DNA of 64,000 nucleotides from Gilliamella sp. wkB7 (GCF_001693435.1 NZ_CM004509.1:2170001-2234000); one strand, 5' to 3'; shown: positions 36,737 through 47,392, counted from the first letter of the stretch. Numbers and translations: made by a program. Notes: generated by a model from the sequence alone, not told the origin.

Positions 36737-37286
36737 TTCTATATAGAGATAATTAGAATGTGTAGATATTTATCATTCATACTTCTAGTTAGTTTTTTTA
36801 TGTTTGACCGTTATTAATAAAGTTAGTCATGAATATCATAAAAGTTATAGATCTTTAATAATGATATCAGATAAAAGATTATTACTATGTAAAATGTTAG
36901 TGAATGTCTTTTATCTGAACTCAGTTATGCCTATTCAATTTTTCAGTAGAATCTTTATGAAAAATATTATTAATTTTCAAAATACTATCAGCTTGTTTAG
37001 CATCAATATTGAATAATTTAGGGTAAAAAAATAGTATTGATTTGCGGTCGCCAAAACGGCCGATAAAATAACTTTCTTCATTATTTTATCGGAACATTTT
37101 TGAAGTATCTTAATGTCGTATTGGTTTGACCAATTTCGATTATCAAATATAAAAAAGGTTTTTTTGGTATTTATTTGTTATGTTTAAATTAAACAGAGTA
37201 CCTGATCCTATTATTCGCCTGTCATATAAAATATAAGATCAGTTGATAAAACCTATAATTTAACAAGGTATAAATAAGTACAATAA
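36737..37286. other. Intergenic region with hairpin and UxuR-like box
   Basis: No gene is supported. The region has a 12-bp-stem hairpin CCGATAAAATAA/TTATTTTATCGG at 37060-37092 and a palindrome ATTGGT-TTG-ACCAAT at 37120-37134, which resembles the operators of the UxuR/ExuR type of GntR regulators although it lies downstream of exuR. Confidence 0.45.
37060..37092. repeat. Long perfect hairpin
   Basis: CCGATAAAATAA pairs with TTATTTTATCGG over 12 bp around a 9-base loop. It lies between convergent lolA and exuR and may terminate transcription in both directions, though the T run is weak. Confidence 0.5.
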
Positions 37287-38069
37287 TTATTCAAATTCAT
37301 TTTCATTAATACTAACAACTGGATTATCTGAAAACAGATAGTGATCGCGTTTAGTTTCAAAATCTTCACTCGCTGCATCAAATAACATTTTTTTCGTATT
37401 TTCTAAATGTTGCCACATCGCTAATTTGGCTGCTTTAGGATCGCGATTGATTAATGCTTCAAGAATTTTATCATGTTCTTCCCACCAGCTTTCGATATCT
37501 TGTTGCTGTACATGTTCATGGAGTTTTTTCCATAAAGGATTTAGGGTTCTCTGTCGCCATGTTTCTTCAACAATGGTTATTAAAGCCGTATTACGCGTAA
37601 TCATGGCAATTTGTGTGTGAAATTTTAGATCCCAATCAGAGTCCCGATAGTGATCTTCTTTTTTTGCATTGTGCTGAATTTCTAATAGTTTAACAATATC
37701 ATCTTTTGTGATCTGAGTTGCAGCAAACTCAGCAATATTACTTTCGATTAATTGACGAGCTTGTAATAACTCAAATGGTCCTGTTGTAGCAAAATTGAGT
37801 CCGTGTGAGTCAGCAATCATATTTATAGTTTGCTGTTTATTGGCAATAACATGTATACCAGACCCTTTTCTAGCATCAACAAAACCTTCAACTTCTAACA
37901 TTATAATCGCTTCTCTTACCACCGAACGACTGACTTTTAATTCTTCACAAATGAGTCTTTCTGACGGTAATTTGCTGCCTACAGGATAAACGCCATTGAT
38001 AATTCGGTTTTTTAATTCTGTAGCGATAACTTGATAAAGACGCTGATGTTCATTCTGTTCTTGGGTCAT
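37287..38069 (-). CDS. exuR: Hexuronate regulator ExuR (GntR/FadR family)
   Basis: This 260-residue repressor has an N-terminal GntR winged helix ([29 protein letters not shown] split over residues 10-40, [19 protein letters not shown]) and a C-terminal FCD sensor domain ([42 protein letters not shown]). It matches E. coli ExuR almost throughout. ExuR represses the galacturonate/glucuronate genes until a hexuronate is present. The Met at 38069 fits family length; an in-frame Met at 38141 would add 24 residues without a binding site. It is divergent from the exuT operon. Confidence 0.92.
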   Translation of the reverse strand: MTQEQNEHQRLYQVIATELKNRIINGVYPVGSKLPSERLICEELKVSRSVVREAIIMLEVEGFVDARKGSGIHVIANKQQTINMIADSHGLNFATTGPFELLQARQLIESNIAEFAATQITKDDIVKLLEIQHNAKKEDHYRDSDWDLKFHTQIAMITRNTALITIVEETWRQRTLNPLWKKLHEHVQQQDIESWWEEHDKILEALINRDPKAAKLAMWQHLENTKKMLFDAASEDFETKRDHYLFSDNPVVSINENEFE

Positions 38070-38235
38070 AATAATTTTTGAGTAGTTCCATAATTCAAGT
38101 TTGGTACTTAAAATAACATCTAATTGCTTAGAGTTAAACAAGCTTGAATTAAAATTTTATAATCTTGTCAGATAATTTTTCAATAAGACGGACAAATGAA
38201 CAACCGGATTTTTATTGTGGTTATTTGCTATGTTC

Positions 38236-38251
38236 TGTGATGTATGTCAAC
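38236..38251. promoter_or_regulatory. Putative CRP site in the exuT control region
   Basis: TGTGA-N6-TCAAC matches the first CRP half-site fully and the second partly. It overlaps the start of the proposed ExuR operator. Confidence 0.45.
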
Positions 38252-38264
38252 TTTTTAAGTTGAC
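38246..38264. promoter_or_regulatory. Proposed ExuR operator upstream of exuT
   Basis: GTCAACTT and AAGTTGAC form a perfect inverted repeat around TTT, 47 bases before the exuT start and between exuT and divergent exuR. This is where an ExuR site controlling both would be expected. Confidence 0.6.
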
Positions 38265-38311
38265 TGACATGTTAATATGCGCCAAAATTCATAATGTGTA
38301 TGGAGCATAAA

Positions 38312-39580
38312 ATGTACAAAACAATAAAAAATCTTCGCTGGTATATGATAGCGTTAGTGACTATTGGCACAATTCTTGGTTATTTAACTCGAAATTCAAT
38401 TGCAGTTGCTGCCCCAGTGCTTAATGAAGTCATGGGTATGACAACTCAACAATATTCATATGTTGTTGCAGCTTATTCAGCCTGTTATACCGTAATGCAA
38501 CCTGTAGCGGGGTATGTTCTTGACTTACTTGGCACACGCGTAGGTTATGCGGTATTTGCTTTATTATGGTCAGTTTTCTGTATCAGTACCGCATTTTCTG
38601 GCAGTTGGGTGGGGCTTGCGTTTACGCGTGGCGCTGTTGGAGCTGCCGAAGCGGCTATGATACCTGCTGGTTTAAAAGCAACAAGTGAATGGTTTCCGGC
38701 AAAAGAAAGATCAATCGCTGTTGGTTGGTTTAATTTAGGATCATCCGTTGGAGCAATGATCGCACCGCCATTAGTTGCCGGAGCAATATGGTTACACAGT
38801 TGGCAATTAGCGTTTGTTATTTGTGGTTTACTTAGCTTTATTTGGGGGTTATTTTGGTTTGCTCTTTATCGTCATCCAACTAACCAAAAACGATTATCAG
38901 AAGAAGAAAGAAAATACATTTTATCAGGGCAAGAAGTTAGTCACCAAACATCAAACACTACCAAATTACCTGCGTATAAAATCGTAAGTACTCGTCGCTT
39001 TTGGGGCATTGCCATCCCAAGGTTTTTAGCTGAACCTGCATGGGGAACCTTTAACGCATGGATCCCATTATTTATGTCTACGGTTTATGGTTTTGACTTA
39101 AAACAGATTGCGATTTTTGCTTGGATGCCAATGTTGTTTGCTGATTTTGGTTGTATACTCGGTGGCTATATGGCGCCATTTTTCCAAAAATATTTTAACG
39201 TCAGTTTGATTAACTCGCGCAAATTAGTTGTTACTGTTGGTGGCGTATTAATGATTGCACCTGGGTTAATTGGGCTGTTTGCAAATCCTTATGTTGCTAT
39301 CTTCTTATTTTGTATTGGTGGATTCGCTCACCAAGCATTATCTGGTGCATTAATTACATTATCATCCGATGTATTTGGTCGAAATGAAGTTGCAACTGCT
39401 AATGGTTTTACAGGTATGGCAGCATGGCTTGCTAGTACTATCTTTGCTTTAATTGTGGGCGCGCTTGCGGAATCTGTTGGTTTTAGCCCATTATTTGTCA
39501 TTTTAAGTTGTCTTGACCTTTTAGCTGCGTTAGCGGTATGGACAATTTTAAAAGCACCATCAACAACTGAGCAACAATAA
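38312..39580 (+). CDS. exuT: Hexuronate transporter ExuT (MFS)
   Basis: This 422-residue protein has twelve spans and strong likeness to E. coli ExuT: NLRWYMIALVTIGTILGYLT at the start, QQYSYVVAAYSACYTVMQPV, AGLKATSEWFPAKERSIAVG, PRFLAEPAWGTFNAWIPLF and SDVFGRNEVATANG. It imports galacturonate and glucuronate with protons. The ATG at 38312 is preferred because GGAG lies eight bases before it and it fits the family's start. It begins the exuT-uxaC-uxaB-uxaA operon. Confidence 0.94.
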   Translation: MYKTIKNLRWYMIALVTIGTILGYLTRNSIAVAAPVLNEVMGMTTQQYSYVVAAYSACYTVMQPVAGYVLDLLGTRVGYAVFALLWSVFCISTAFSGSWVGLAFTRGAVGAAEAAMIPAGLKATSEWFPAKERSIAVGWFNLGSSVGAMIAPPLVAGAIWLHSWQLAFVICGLLSFIWGLFWFALYRHPTNQKRLSEEERKYILSGQEVSHQTSNTTKLPAYKIVSTRRFWGIAIPRFLAEPAWGTFNAWIPLFMSTVYGFDLKQIAIFAWMPMLFADFGCILGGYMAPFFQKYFNVSLINSRKLVVTVGGVLMIAPGLIGLFANPYVAIFLFCIGGFAHQALSGALITLSSDVFGRNEVATANGFTGMAAWLASTIFALIVGALAESVGFSPLFVILSCLDLLAALAVWTILKAPSTTEQQ

Positions 39581-39648
39581 ATTAATCGAGTTGCGCATGT
39601 TATTGGCATGTGCAATTAAATAGATAAACACGGTTTATGGAGAATAAT

Positions 39649-41061
39649 ATGCGTTTTTTAACTGAAGACTTTTTACTTGATACTGAATTTTCTCGTCAAC
39701 TTTATCACAATTATGCGGCACAACAGCCGATTTTTGATTATCACTGCCACTTACCACCAGAACAAATTGCACAAGATTATCAATTTAAAAATTTGTACGA
39801 CATCTGGTTAAAAGGTGATCACTACAAATGGCGTGCCATGCGTACTAATGGTGTGCCGGAGAAGTTTTGTACTGGCAGCGAGGTAAATGATTTTGAAAAA
39901 TTCAAAGCTTGGGCTGAAACGGTGCCTCATACAATCGGTAATCCACTTTATCATTGGACACATTTAGAATTACGTAGACCATTTGGTATCGATGATATTT
40001 TACTATCACCAGCCACCGCTGAAACCATTTGGAATAAATGTAATGCAATGCTTGAAACTAAAGAATTTACTGCACGTAGCATTATGAAAAAAATGAATGT
40101 AAAAATGGTCGGCACAACTGATGATCCAATTGATGATTTAGTTCACCATAAAACCATTTCTCAAGATAGTTCATTTGATATTAAAGTTTTGCCAAGCTGG
40201 CGACCAGATAAAGCGTTTAATATAGATTCTGAATTTTTTGTAGCCTATATCGAAAAATTATCAACTGTTTCGGATATTAATATCTCAAGTTTCCACCAAC
40301 TTTGTCAGGCGTTAGCAAAACGTATGGATCATTTCGCTGCACATGGTTGTAAAGTTTCTGATCACGCCTTAGATACGGTCGTTTATGAAGAAGCGACAGA
40401 AAAAGAATTAGATGCAATTTTAACTAAACGACTAACTGGAGCAAATCTAACTTCGAAAGAAGTCGCTCAATTCAAGACTGCGGTTATTATTTATTTAGGC
40501 AGCGAATACAACAAACGTGGATGGGTTCAGCAATATCATATTGGCGCTTTACGTAATAACAATTCAAGAATGTTTAATCTAATGGGGCCTGATGTTGGTT
40601 TTGATTCTATTAATGATTCACCCATTGCTCAACCATTATCTCGACTATTAGATGCACAAGCTAAACAAAATGCTCTACCTAAAACAATTCTCTATTGCTT
40701 AAATCCATCTGATAATGAGATTTTGGGAACGATGATAGGTAATTTCCAAGGAGAAGGAATACAAGGCAAAATGCAATTTGGTTCAGGTTGGTGGTTTAAC
40801 GATCAAAAAGACGGCATGATTCGCCAAATGACCCAACTGGCTCAGCTTGGTTTATTAAGTCGTTTTGTTGGAATGTTAACCGATAGCCGCAGTTTCCTTT
40901 CTTATACTCGTCATGAATATTTTAGACGCATTTTATGTCGTATGATTGGTCGCTGGGTAGAAGATGGTGAAGCACCTCGTGATATCGAGTTATTAGGTCA
41001 AATGGTCAAAAATATTAGTTTTGATAATGCGAAAAACTATTTTGGTATCGAATTAAATTAA
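39649..41061 (+). CDS. uxaC: Uronate isomerase UxaC
   Basis: This 470-residue enzyme converts galacturonate to tagaturonate and glucuronate to fructuronate. It starts [20 protein letters not shown], has the metal-binding DYHCHL near residue 30 and [20 protein letters not shown], and ends with the conserved [19 protein letters not shown]. The ATG at 39649 is chosen as GGAG lies six bases upstream and the length then equals E. coli UxaC. It is followed 18 bases later by uxaB. Confidence 0.97.
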   Translation: MRFLTEDFLLDTEFSRQLYHNYAAQQPIFDYHCHLPPEQIAQDYQFKNLYDIWLKGDHYKWRAMRTNGVPEKFCTGSEVNDFEKFKAWAETVPHTIGNPLYHWTHLELRRPFGIDDILLSPATAETIWNKCNAMLETKEFTARSIMKKMNVKMVGTTDDPIDDLVHHKTISQDSSFDIKVLPSWRPDKAFNIDSEFFVAYIEKLSTVSDINISSFHQLCQALAKRMDHFAAHGCKVSDHALDTVVYEEATEKELDAILTKRLTGANLTSKEVAQFKTAVIIYLGSEYNKRGWVQQYHIGALRNNNSRMFNLMGPDVGFDSINDSPIAQPLSRLLDAQAKQNALPKTILYCLNPSDNEILGTMIGNFQGEGIQGKMQFGSGWWFNDQKDGMIRQMTQLAQLGLLSRFVGMLTDSRSFLSYTRHEYFRRILCRMIGRWVEDGEAPRDIELLGQMVKNISFDNAKNYFGIELN

Positions 41062-41079
41062 TATATTAGAGTAATAGTA

Positions 41080-42543
41080 ATGAAAACATTGAACAGAATT
41101 GATTTTCCCGGCGCTAAATACACCACGCGTGTTGTACAATTTGGCGAAGGTAATTTTTTACGTGCATTTTTAGATTGGCAATTGGATATTTTAAATGAAA
41201 AAACCGATCTTGATGCGGGTGTAGCAATTATTCGCCCACTTAATACAGACTTTCCACCATCATTAAATACTCAAGATGGTTTATATACCACATTAATTCG
41301 TGGATTAAATGAACGCAATGAAACAGTAAAAGAATTTAGGATGATTCGTTCCGTTAATAGTGAGATAAATGTCTATACACAGTATGACCAGTATTTTGCA
41401 TTAGCCAAAGATCCTAATATTCAATTTATTTTTTCTAACACCACTGAAGCCGGTATCAGCTATGTTGAAAGCGATAAACTTACAGACCAACCTGCTACAA
41501 GCTATCCAGCTAAATTAACGGCTTTCTTATATGAAAGATTTAACCATTTTTCTGGAAGCAAAGAGAGTGGTTTAATCATTATTCCATGTGAGTTAATTGA
41601 TTATAATGGCGATGCACTAAAAAAATTGGTCTTAAAATATGCTAACCAGTGGAATTTGTCAGACAAATTTATTGCTTGGTTAGAAAACGATAATGTATTT
41701 TGCTCAACATTGGTTGATAGGATTGTCCCAGGTTATCCTAAAGCTCAAATTGCTGAATTAGAATCGGAATTAGGTTATAAAGATAACTTTATTGATTCAG
41801 CAGAATATTTCTATCTTTTTGTTATCCAAGGCCCACAATGGCTAGCGCAAAAATTGAATTTGGATAAATGCAACATTAATATCAAAATTGTCGATGATAT
41901 TAAACCCTATAAAGAGCGTAAAGTTGCAATTTTAAATGGTGCGCATACAGCACTGGTTCCAGTAGCTTATCTAGCAGGAATTGATACGGTTGGTGAATCA
42001 ATGAATGATTCGCAAATTTTAGAATATATCAAAGAGACAATTTTTGATGAAATTATTCCAGTTTTAGATTTGCCACATCAAGAATTAGTTGATTTTGCGC
42101 AGTCAGTTATCAATCGTTTTAAAAATCCATTTATTGAGCACCAATTAATGTCAATTGCTCTAAATAGTATGACCAAGTTTAAAACACGTATACTTCCGCA
42201 ATTGCTCGCTTATCAAAAAGCAAAAAGTGTGTTACCTAAGCATTTAGTCTTCTCTTTTGCAGCTTTAATTGCTTTTTATCGAGGTGTAAGAAATAACCAA
42301 AATTATCCATTACAAGACGATGCAATTTGGTTAGAGCGCTTTAGTACTGGCTGGTCCAATGTCAGTAGTGGTAATGAAACACTTGCGCAATTAGTGGAAA
42401 CAGTACTTAGTGATAGTGCTCATTGGGATTGCGATTTGCTAAATATTCCGCAATTAGCACAAACATTGACACAATATTTAACTGTCATTACTCAAGAAGG
42501 TATGCGCAGTGCAATTGAAAAATGTGTTACTGGTAGCAAATAA
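41080..42543 (+). CDS. uxaB: Tagaturonate reductase UxaB
   Basis: This 487-residue enzyme of the mannitol dehydrogenase family reduces tagaturonate to altronate with [23 protein letters not shown] near the start is the nucleotide-binding region, and [20 protein letters not shown] near residue 285 the active-site segment with its lysine and histidine. Length fits E. coli UxaB (483). It lies between uxaC and uxaA in the same operon. Confidence 0.95.
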   Translation: MKTLNRIDFPGAKYTTRVVQFGEGNFLRAFLDWQLDILNEKTDLDAGVAIIRPLNTDFPPSLNTQDGLYTTLIRGLNERNETVKEFRMIRSVNSEINVYTQYDQYFALAKDPNIQFIFSNTTEAGISYVESDKLTDQPATSYPAKLTAFLYERFNHFSGSKESGLIIIPCELIDYNGDALKKLVLKYANQWNLSDKFIAWLENDNVFCSTLVDRIVPGYPKAQIAELESELGYKDNFIDSAEYFYLFVIQGPQWLAQKLNLDKCNINIKIVDDIKPYKERKVAILNGAHTALVPVAYLAGIDTVGESMNDSQILEYIKETIFDEIIPVLDLPHQELVDFAQSVINRFKNPFIEHQLMSIALNSMTKFKTRILPQLLAYQKAKSVLPKHLVFSFAALIAFYRGVRNNQNYPLQDDAIWLERFSTGWSNVSSGNETLAQLVETVLSDSAHWDCDLLNIPQLAQTLTQYLTVITQEGMRSAIEKCVTGSK

Positions 42544-42556
42544 AATGAGTGGAGCA

Positions 42557-44056
42557 ATGGTAAAATTTATAAAAATTAATAATGAAGATAATGTCGCTGT
42601 GGCATTATCTGATATAGAAGCACATGAAGATAATATTATAATCGATGGAAACACCATCGATTTACCACAAGCGATCAAACAAGGGCATAAATTTGCCCTT
42701 AAAGATATTGAGCCTAATGAAAATATTATTAAATATGGTTTACCAATAGGTCATGCCACTTGTTTAATTAAAATGGGTGAACATATTCATTCACACAATT
42801 TAAAAACCAATCTAAATGATATTAATAATTATAAGTATCAACCTAATTTATCCAAAAATCAGTCGCTGCATGAAATAGCTGATAAGCCAGTCAACATTTA
42901 CCGCCGAAAAAACGGTGAAGTTGGTATCCGTAATGAACTTTGGATTATACCAACGGTAACATGTATTAATGGTATTGCGCAGCAAATTGTTAAACAGTTT
43001 TGTGATGAACTCAATAATCAATTAGAAATTGATGGCATTACCGTACTTGAACATCCTTATGGTTGTTCACAACTTGGACAAGATCATAAAAACACCAAAA
43101 TAATATTACAAGATCTTGTTAAACACCCTAATGCGGGGGCTGTATTAGTTATTGGACTTGGATGTGAAAATAATCAAATCTCAGAATTTAAAGCCGATCT
43201 TGGTGATTATGATGAGTCGCGTGTTAGATTCCTGATTGCTCAACAAGAAGCCGATGAAGTTGCTTGTGCATTGACGCTGCTAAGAGAACTTTATGCCATT
43301 ATGAAGCAAGACAAACGCGAAGTAGGGCGGTTAAGCGAATTAAAATTTGGTTTAGAGTGTGGCGGATCAGATGGTTTTTCAGGAATCACTGCTAATCCGA
43401 TGCTAGGGTTGTTTTCGGATTATGTCATTGCCCATGGAGGAACCAGTGTTCTTACCGAAGTACCTGAAATGTTCGGTGCAGAAAATATTTTGATGTCTCA
43501 CTGCGTTGACGAGCCTACTTTCGATAAAACCGTGCTTATGATCAACGATTTTAAACAGTATTTTATCTCAAACAATCAGCCTATTTATGAAAATCCGTCT
43601 CCAGGTAACAAAGCGGGAGGGATAACAACCTTAGAAGAAAAATCCCTTGGTTGTACGCAAAAAGCTGGCGGAAGTGAAGTGATTGATGTCTTGAAATATG
43701 GTGAAAGACTAACAAAGCATGGACTCAATTTACTCAGTGCGCCTGGTAATGATGCCGTGGCTACAGGGGCTTTATCAGCAGCAGGATGTCATATGGTGCT
43801 ATTTACTACAGGTCGCGGAACTCCTTATGGTGGAATCGTACCAACGGTAAAAATTGCTACTAATACACAATTAGCAAACAAAAAAGGAAATTGGATTGAC
43901 TTTAATGCTGGCAAACTCATTGAGGGTACTTCTATGCAACAGTTATTAATTGAATTTATTGATTATATCGTACTGGTTGCTAATGGTCAGCAAACACGCA
44001 ATGAGATAAATAATTTCAGAAATCTAGCGATATTAAAAAGTGGTGTAACTCTTTAA
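42557..44056 (+). CDS. uxaA: Altronate dehydratase UxaA
   Basis: This protein of about 499 residues dehydrates altronate to 2-keto-3-deoxygluconate. It has the N-terminal SAF domain (IKINNEDNVAVALSDI, HKFALKDI, IIKYGLPIGHA) and the large dehydratase domain with HPYGCSQLG, LGCENNQ, KFGLECGGSDGFSG and VLFTTGRGTPYG. The Met at 42557 aligns with E. coli UxaA; an in-frame ATG at 42545, directly after the uxaB stop, is an alternative and both starts are poorly separated by ribosome binding sites. Confidence 0.94.
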   Translation: MVKFIKINNEDNVAVALSDIEAHEDNIIIDGNTIDLPQAIKQGHKFALKDIEPNENIIKYGLPIGHATCLIKMGEHIHSHNLKTNLNDINNYKYQPNLSKNQSLHEIADKPVNIYRRKNGEVGIRNELWIIPTVTCINGIAQQIVKQFCDELNNQLEIDGITVLEHPYGCSQLGQDHKNTKIILQDLVKHPNAGAVLVIGLGCENNQISEFKADLGDYDESRVRFLIAQQEADEVACALTLLRELYAIMKQDKREVGRLSELKFGLECGGSDGFSGITANPMLGLFSDYVIAHGGTSVLTEVPEMFGAENILMSHCVDEPTFDKTVLMINDFKQYFISNNQPIYENPSPGNKAGGITTLEEKSLGCTQKAGGSEVIDVLKYGERLTKHGLNLLSAPGNDAVATGALSAAGCHMVLFTTGRGTPYGGIVPTVKIATNTQLANKKGNWIDFNAGKLIEGTSMQQLLIEFIDYIVLVANGQQTRNEINNFRNLAILKSGVTL

Positions 44057-44164
44057 AACTATCCACTCAAGGCTAAAATTAACCAGCCTACTTATCCAAA
44101 TAACAATGAGAACTGTAATCTATAATGGGCGACAGTTCGCGTTAAAATGCAAAAGGAAGCAACA

Positions 44165-45487
44165 ATGACAATGGTATCTGTTGAAGATTTTGGTGCAATA
44201 GGTAATGGCAAAACACTTAATACAGTTGCTTTTGCCAATGCAATACAACATATTGAACAACAAGGTGGAGGAACGCTTATCGTTCCAGTGGGAACTTATT
44301 TAACAGGCGCAATCAAGCTTTGCAGTAATTTAACTTTAGTTATTGAACAGAATGCGACTTTATTATTTTCAGATAATGAACAAGATTACCCAATCGTGCA
44401 TTCACGTTGGGAGGGGGTAAAACAAGATGTCTATATGCCTTGTATTTACGGTCAAGATCTTGAAAATGTCATTATCACCGGTGGCGGTAAAATTGATGGC
44501 AATGGTGCTAAATGGTGGCATACTTTCCGTCATAATCGTGATACCCTAAAGTATCCAAGACCTTACTTGATTGGTTTTGATTTTTGCCAACGTATAACTA
44601 TTGAAAAAGTGTTTTTAACCCAGTCTCCAAGTTGGACGGTCCATCCAATGGAGTCAAATAATGTGGTGATTGATAATATATCGATTTTAAATCCAGCAGA
44701 TTCACCTAATACCGATGGTATTAATCCTGAGTCTTGCCGTAATGTCAGAATTTCAAATTGTTATATTGATGTGGGTGATGATTGCATCGCAATTAAAGCG
44801 GGTACTGAGGAGACAGCAGATAAAAGCCCTTGCGAAAACATTTTAATTACTAACTGTAACATGATTCATGGTCATGGTGCGGTAGTATTGGGTAGTGAGA
44901 TGAGTGGTAGTATTCGTAATGTCACTATTACTAATTGTGTATTTCAAAAAACGGATCGTGGTGTGAGATTCAAAACACGTCGAGGTCGCGGTGGTACCAT
45001 TTCAGATATTACTTTTAGTAATATTGTTATGGATGAAGTACTATCAGCCTTTGTAATGAATTATTACTATTACTGCGGACCAAAAGGTAACGATCCAATT
45101 GTTTGGAATAAAGATCCTCTGCCAATAAATGAAGCAACCCCAGCTTGCCATAATATTAGTTTTTCAAACATTATCGCCAAAAATGTGCGTGCCTATGCTG
45201 GTTTTTTATATGGCATTCCTGAATCGCCAATTGCCAATATTTCGTTTGATAATATTCGAGTATCAATGCAAATCAATGCTGAAGCAGGTGAAGTTGATAT
45301 GTTTAAGGATGTTAAACCTGAGGCTGGTAAAGGATTTTTTATCGAAAATGCACAGAGTATTTTATTTAATAACGTTATTATCGATAATGTTGTAAGTGAG
45401 CCGCTTTGTGTTAAAAATAGTAGTGATGTTTACGTCAATCAGTCATTTGTGAAGCAGGATGGCAAATTAATTAAATTGAAAGTTTGA
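44165..45487 (+). CDS. GH28 polygalacturonase-family enzyme
   Basis: This 440-residue right-handed beta-helix protein has the GH28 active-site motifs: NTDGINPESC with its Asp near residue 187, DVGDDCIAIKAG with the Asp pair near 208, GHGAVVLGSEMSG near 237 and RFKTRRGRGG near 268. GH28 enzymes hydrolyse galacturonan or related pectin bonds. No signal peptide is seen, so it most likely trims imported oligogalacturonides in the cytoplasm to galacturonate for UxaC, as an exo-acting member. AAGGAAG precedes the ATG at 44165, so this start is used over 44147. It ends the operon before a strong terminator. Confidence 0.9.
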   Translation: MTMVSVEDFGAIGNGKTLNTVAFANAIQHIEQQGGGTLIVPVGTYLTGAIKLCSNLTLVIEQNATLLFSDNEQDYPIVHSRWEGVKQDVYMPCIYGQDLENVIITGGGKIDGNGAKWWHTFRHNRDTLKYPRPYLIGFDFCQRITIEKVFLTQSPSWTVHPMESNNVVIDNISILNPADSPNTDGINPESCRNVRISNCYIDVGDDCIAIKAGTEETADKSPCENILITNCNMIHGHGAVVLGSEMSGSIRNVTITNCVFQKTDRGVRFKTRRGRGGTISDITFSNIVMDEVLSAFVMNYYYYCGPKGNDPIVWNKDPLPINEATPACHNISFSNIIAKNVRAYAGFLYGIPESPIANISFDNIRVSMQINAEAGEVDMFKDVKPEAGKGFFIENAQSILFNNVIIDNVVSEPLCVKNSSDVYVNQSFVKQDGKLIKLKV

Positions 45488-45541
45488 GCACATTATAGAT
45501 GATCTTTCAAATTCTATTTGAAAGAAAGTTGATTCTTGGTA

Positions 45542-45572
45542 AATAACCGCTTTTGTAGCGGTTATTTTTTAT
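45542..45572 (+). terminator. Terminator of the hexuronate-pectin operon
   Basis: AATAACCGC and GCGGTTATT pair perfectly around TTTTGTA and are followed by a T run. It lies 55 bases after the GH28 stop. Confidence 0.85.
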
Positions 45573-45681
45573 AAAAAAACGTTAATTAATAATATTCCAT
45601 TGGAAAATAGATAGCGCATAATACAATAAAATAATTATTTACTATTTATCAGTGGTAATAATTACATCCATAATCCATTAT

Positions 45682-45729
45682 AGCAATTTAGCAATTTAGC
45701 AATTTAGCAATTTAGCTATTTAGCTATTT
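45682..45729. repeat. Octanucleotide tandem repeat, six units
   Basis: AGCAATTT is repeated four times and followed by two AGCTATTT units, with no gaps. It lies about 410 bases before the sugar transporter gene. Tandem octamers are prone to slippage; no coding frame overlaps it, so any effect would be on transcription. Confidence 0.9.
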
Positions 45730-46046
45730 TATTCCACCCACTGATAAGTACATTAAAATCCATTCAATATTCATTACAAATTTATACCGCATTGTTATTT
45801 GAATGATTGAAATTGACTTAATTGTTGATAAATCCTGCTGCGCATGGGTATGCAACAAATCTTCTTTATTGAAATGGTAAATGGGAACCAATAGATAATA
45901 GTGTGGCTAATTTTGCTGCTAATGATCGCCAAACTACAGAGTCTGTAAGTGTTTTTATATTGCCTAATTAGTCAACAATAAACTCAGCAGAGCTTTAATA
46001 ACAAGGTCGCTTGTAATTCTTATTTACATTACTTTAGTAAAATAAC

Positions 46047-46062
46047 TTTGAAGTTGATCACA
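46047..46062. promoter_or_regulatory. Putative CRP site upstream of the LacY-type symporter
   Basis: TTTGA-N6-TCACA differs from the CRP consensus by one base. It lies 80 bases before the transporter start, a usual place for activation. Confidence 0.5.
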
Positions 46063-46141
46063 TTTATCTAATAAAGCCGTTAAAGCTAAATTTTTAGCTA
46101 TTCATACTCAAATGTGTACTTAACTCTTTATAGGATAAATT

Positions 46142-47392
46142 ATGACTAGTGCATTTTATAAAAAACCAACTTATTGGTTTGCCTCGTTTTATAGCATTAT
46201 GTATTACGCAGCGGGAAGTTTCGTTTTTTCCTTTTATGCTATATGGCTAAGTAAGGAGATAGGCTTAAGCGCAAAACAGACCGGCATTATTTATTCGTTT
46301 AACTACTTTATTTCGTTAATCATTATGATTCTGTATGGTATTTATCAAGATAAATTAGTGCTAAAAAAACACCTTGTCTGGTTTCAAAGTATTATTATTA
46401 CTTGCGCTGCTCCAGCATTAATTTATGTGTATGAACCATTATTGCGCCATAATTTTTATCTTGGTGTGATTTTCGGTAGTTTCTTTTTAGGATTTGGTTG
46501 GATTGCTGGCATGGGGCTAATTGATTCCTACTGCGAAAAAATCAGCCGGGCGTTTGGTTTTGAGTTTGGTCAGTGTCGAACATGGGGATGTATTGCTTAT
46601 GCTGTCGGTACCTTTATTGCGGGTATTTTGATTAGTATTAATCCTCACCTAAATTTTTGGGCAGCATCGGGTGTTGGTGTTTGTTTCATGATTCTTAATC
46701 TCAACTTCAAGCCTGATTTAAGTAAATCAACCGAAGCCGTGTTCCAGAAAAAGGATAAACTCAGTTTTAATGAGATCCTCTCTGTTTTTACCCTTAAAAA
46801 ATTCTGGATATTTGTTATCTATGTACTCGGAACTTACAGCCTTTATAATATTTATGATCAACAGTTATTCCCTGTTTATTTCACACAACAGTTTGAAGAT
46901 GTCAATGATGGATATCGTTTGTATGGTGTTTTAAATTCATTCCAAGTCTTTTTAGAAGCCGCAGTTATGTTTTGTGTACCATTTGTGGTGAATCGTGTCG
47001 GTGCAAAAAATGCATTGATTTTTGCCGCATTTGTTTCGGCTTCTCGTATCTTCTTAACGGGTCATGTAAGCAGCATTGCAATTATCTCAGTGATTAAACT
47101 TATGCACTGCTTAGAAATTTCAACCATTTTGGTTTCAGTGTTCAAATATATTGATAATAACTTTAATGCTCGATTATCTGCGACTGTTTTTTTAATTGGC
47201 TATCAGGTTGCAGGTTCAGTAGGGGTCATTTTATTTTCAACTTTAGTTGGTGATTTTTATGATAAAGCAGGTGCAGCAACAACATTTAATAATCTTGGTT
47301 TAGTTGTATTAGGCTTTATGATTTTTGCTATCTTCTTCTTAAGTCGTGATAGAAAAAGTGTCAATATTGAAGATAAGCCAGAAGTTAAATAA
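46142..47392 (+). CDS. LacY-type oligosaccharide:H+ symporter
   Basis: This 416-residue twelve-span protein is of the LacY (oligosaccharide:proton symporter) family. The segment IDSYCEKISRAFGFEFGQCR near residue 125 corresponds to the LacY region that holds the substrate-binding Glu126 and Arg144, and the loop YGIYQDKLVLKKHL to its first cytoplasmic loop. It would import a di- or trisaccharide. It heads an operon with the GH172 gene (58 bases downstream) and a LacI regulator, so the substrate should be what GH172 cleaves. AGGATA precedes the start. Confidence 0.85.
   Translation: MTSAFYKKPTYWFASFYSIMYYAAGSFVFSFYAIWLSKEIGLSAKQTGIIYSFNYFISLIIMILYGIYQDKLVLKKHLVWFQSIIITCAAPALIYVYEPLLRHNFYLGVIFGSFFLGFGWIAGMGLIDSYCEKISRAFGFEFGQCRTWGCIAYAVGTFIAGILISINPHLNFWAASGVGVCFMILNLNFKPDLSKSTEAVFQKKDKLSFNEILSVFTLKKFWIFVIYVLGTYSLYNIYDQQLFPVYFTQQFEDVNDGYRLYGVLNSFQVFLEAAVMFCVPFVVNRVGAKNALIFAAFVSASRIFLTGHVSSIAIISVIKLMHCLEISTILVSVFKYIDNNFNARLSATVFLIGYQVAGSVGVILFSTLVGDFYDKAGAATTFNNLGLVVLGFMIFAIFFLSRDRKSVNIEDKPEVK

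Larger units (their letters stand above)
45488..46141. other. Intergenic region with octamer tandem repeat and CRP-like site
   Basis: After the terminator this 570-base stretch has no convincing gene. It holds the six-unit octamer repeat at 45682-45729 and a CRP-like site at 46047-46062 before the LacY-type transporter gene. Confidence 0.5.

Noticed and set aside
36804..37016. 70-codon frame downstream of lolA
   Set aside because: No start signal or recognisable protein; composition fits non-coding AT-rich DNA.
45682..45729. CRISPR-like array
   Set aside because: The units are only 8 bp and have no spacers; it is a simple tandem repeat. No CRISPR array or cas gene was seen in the window.
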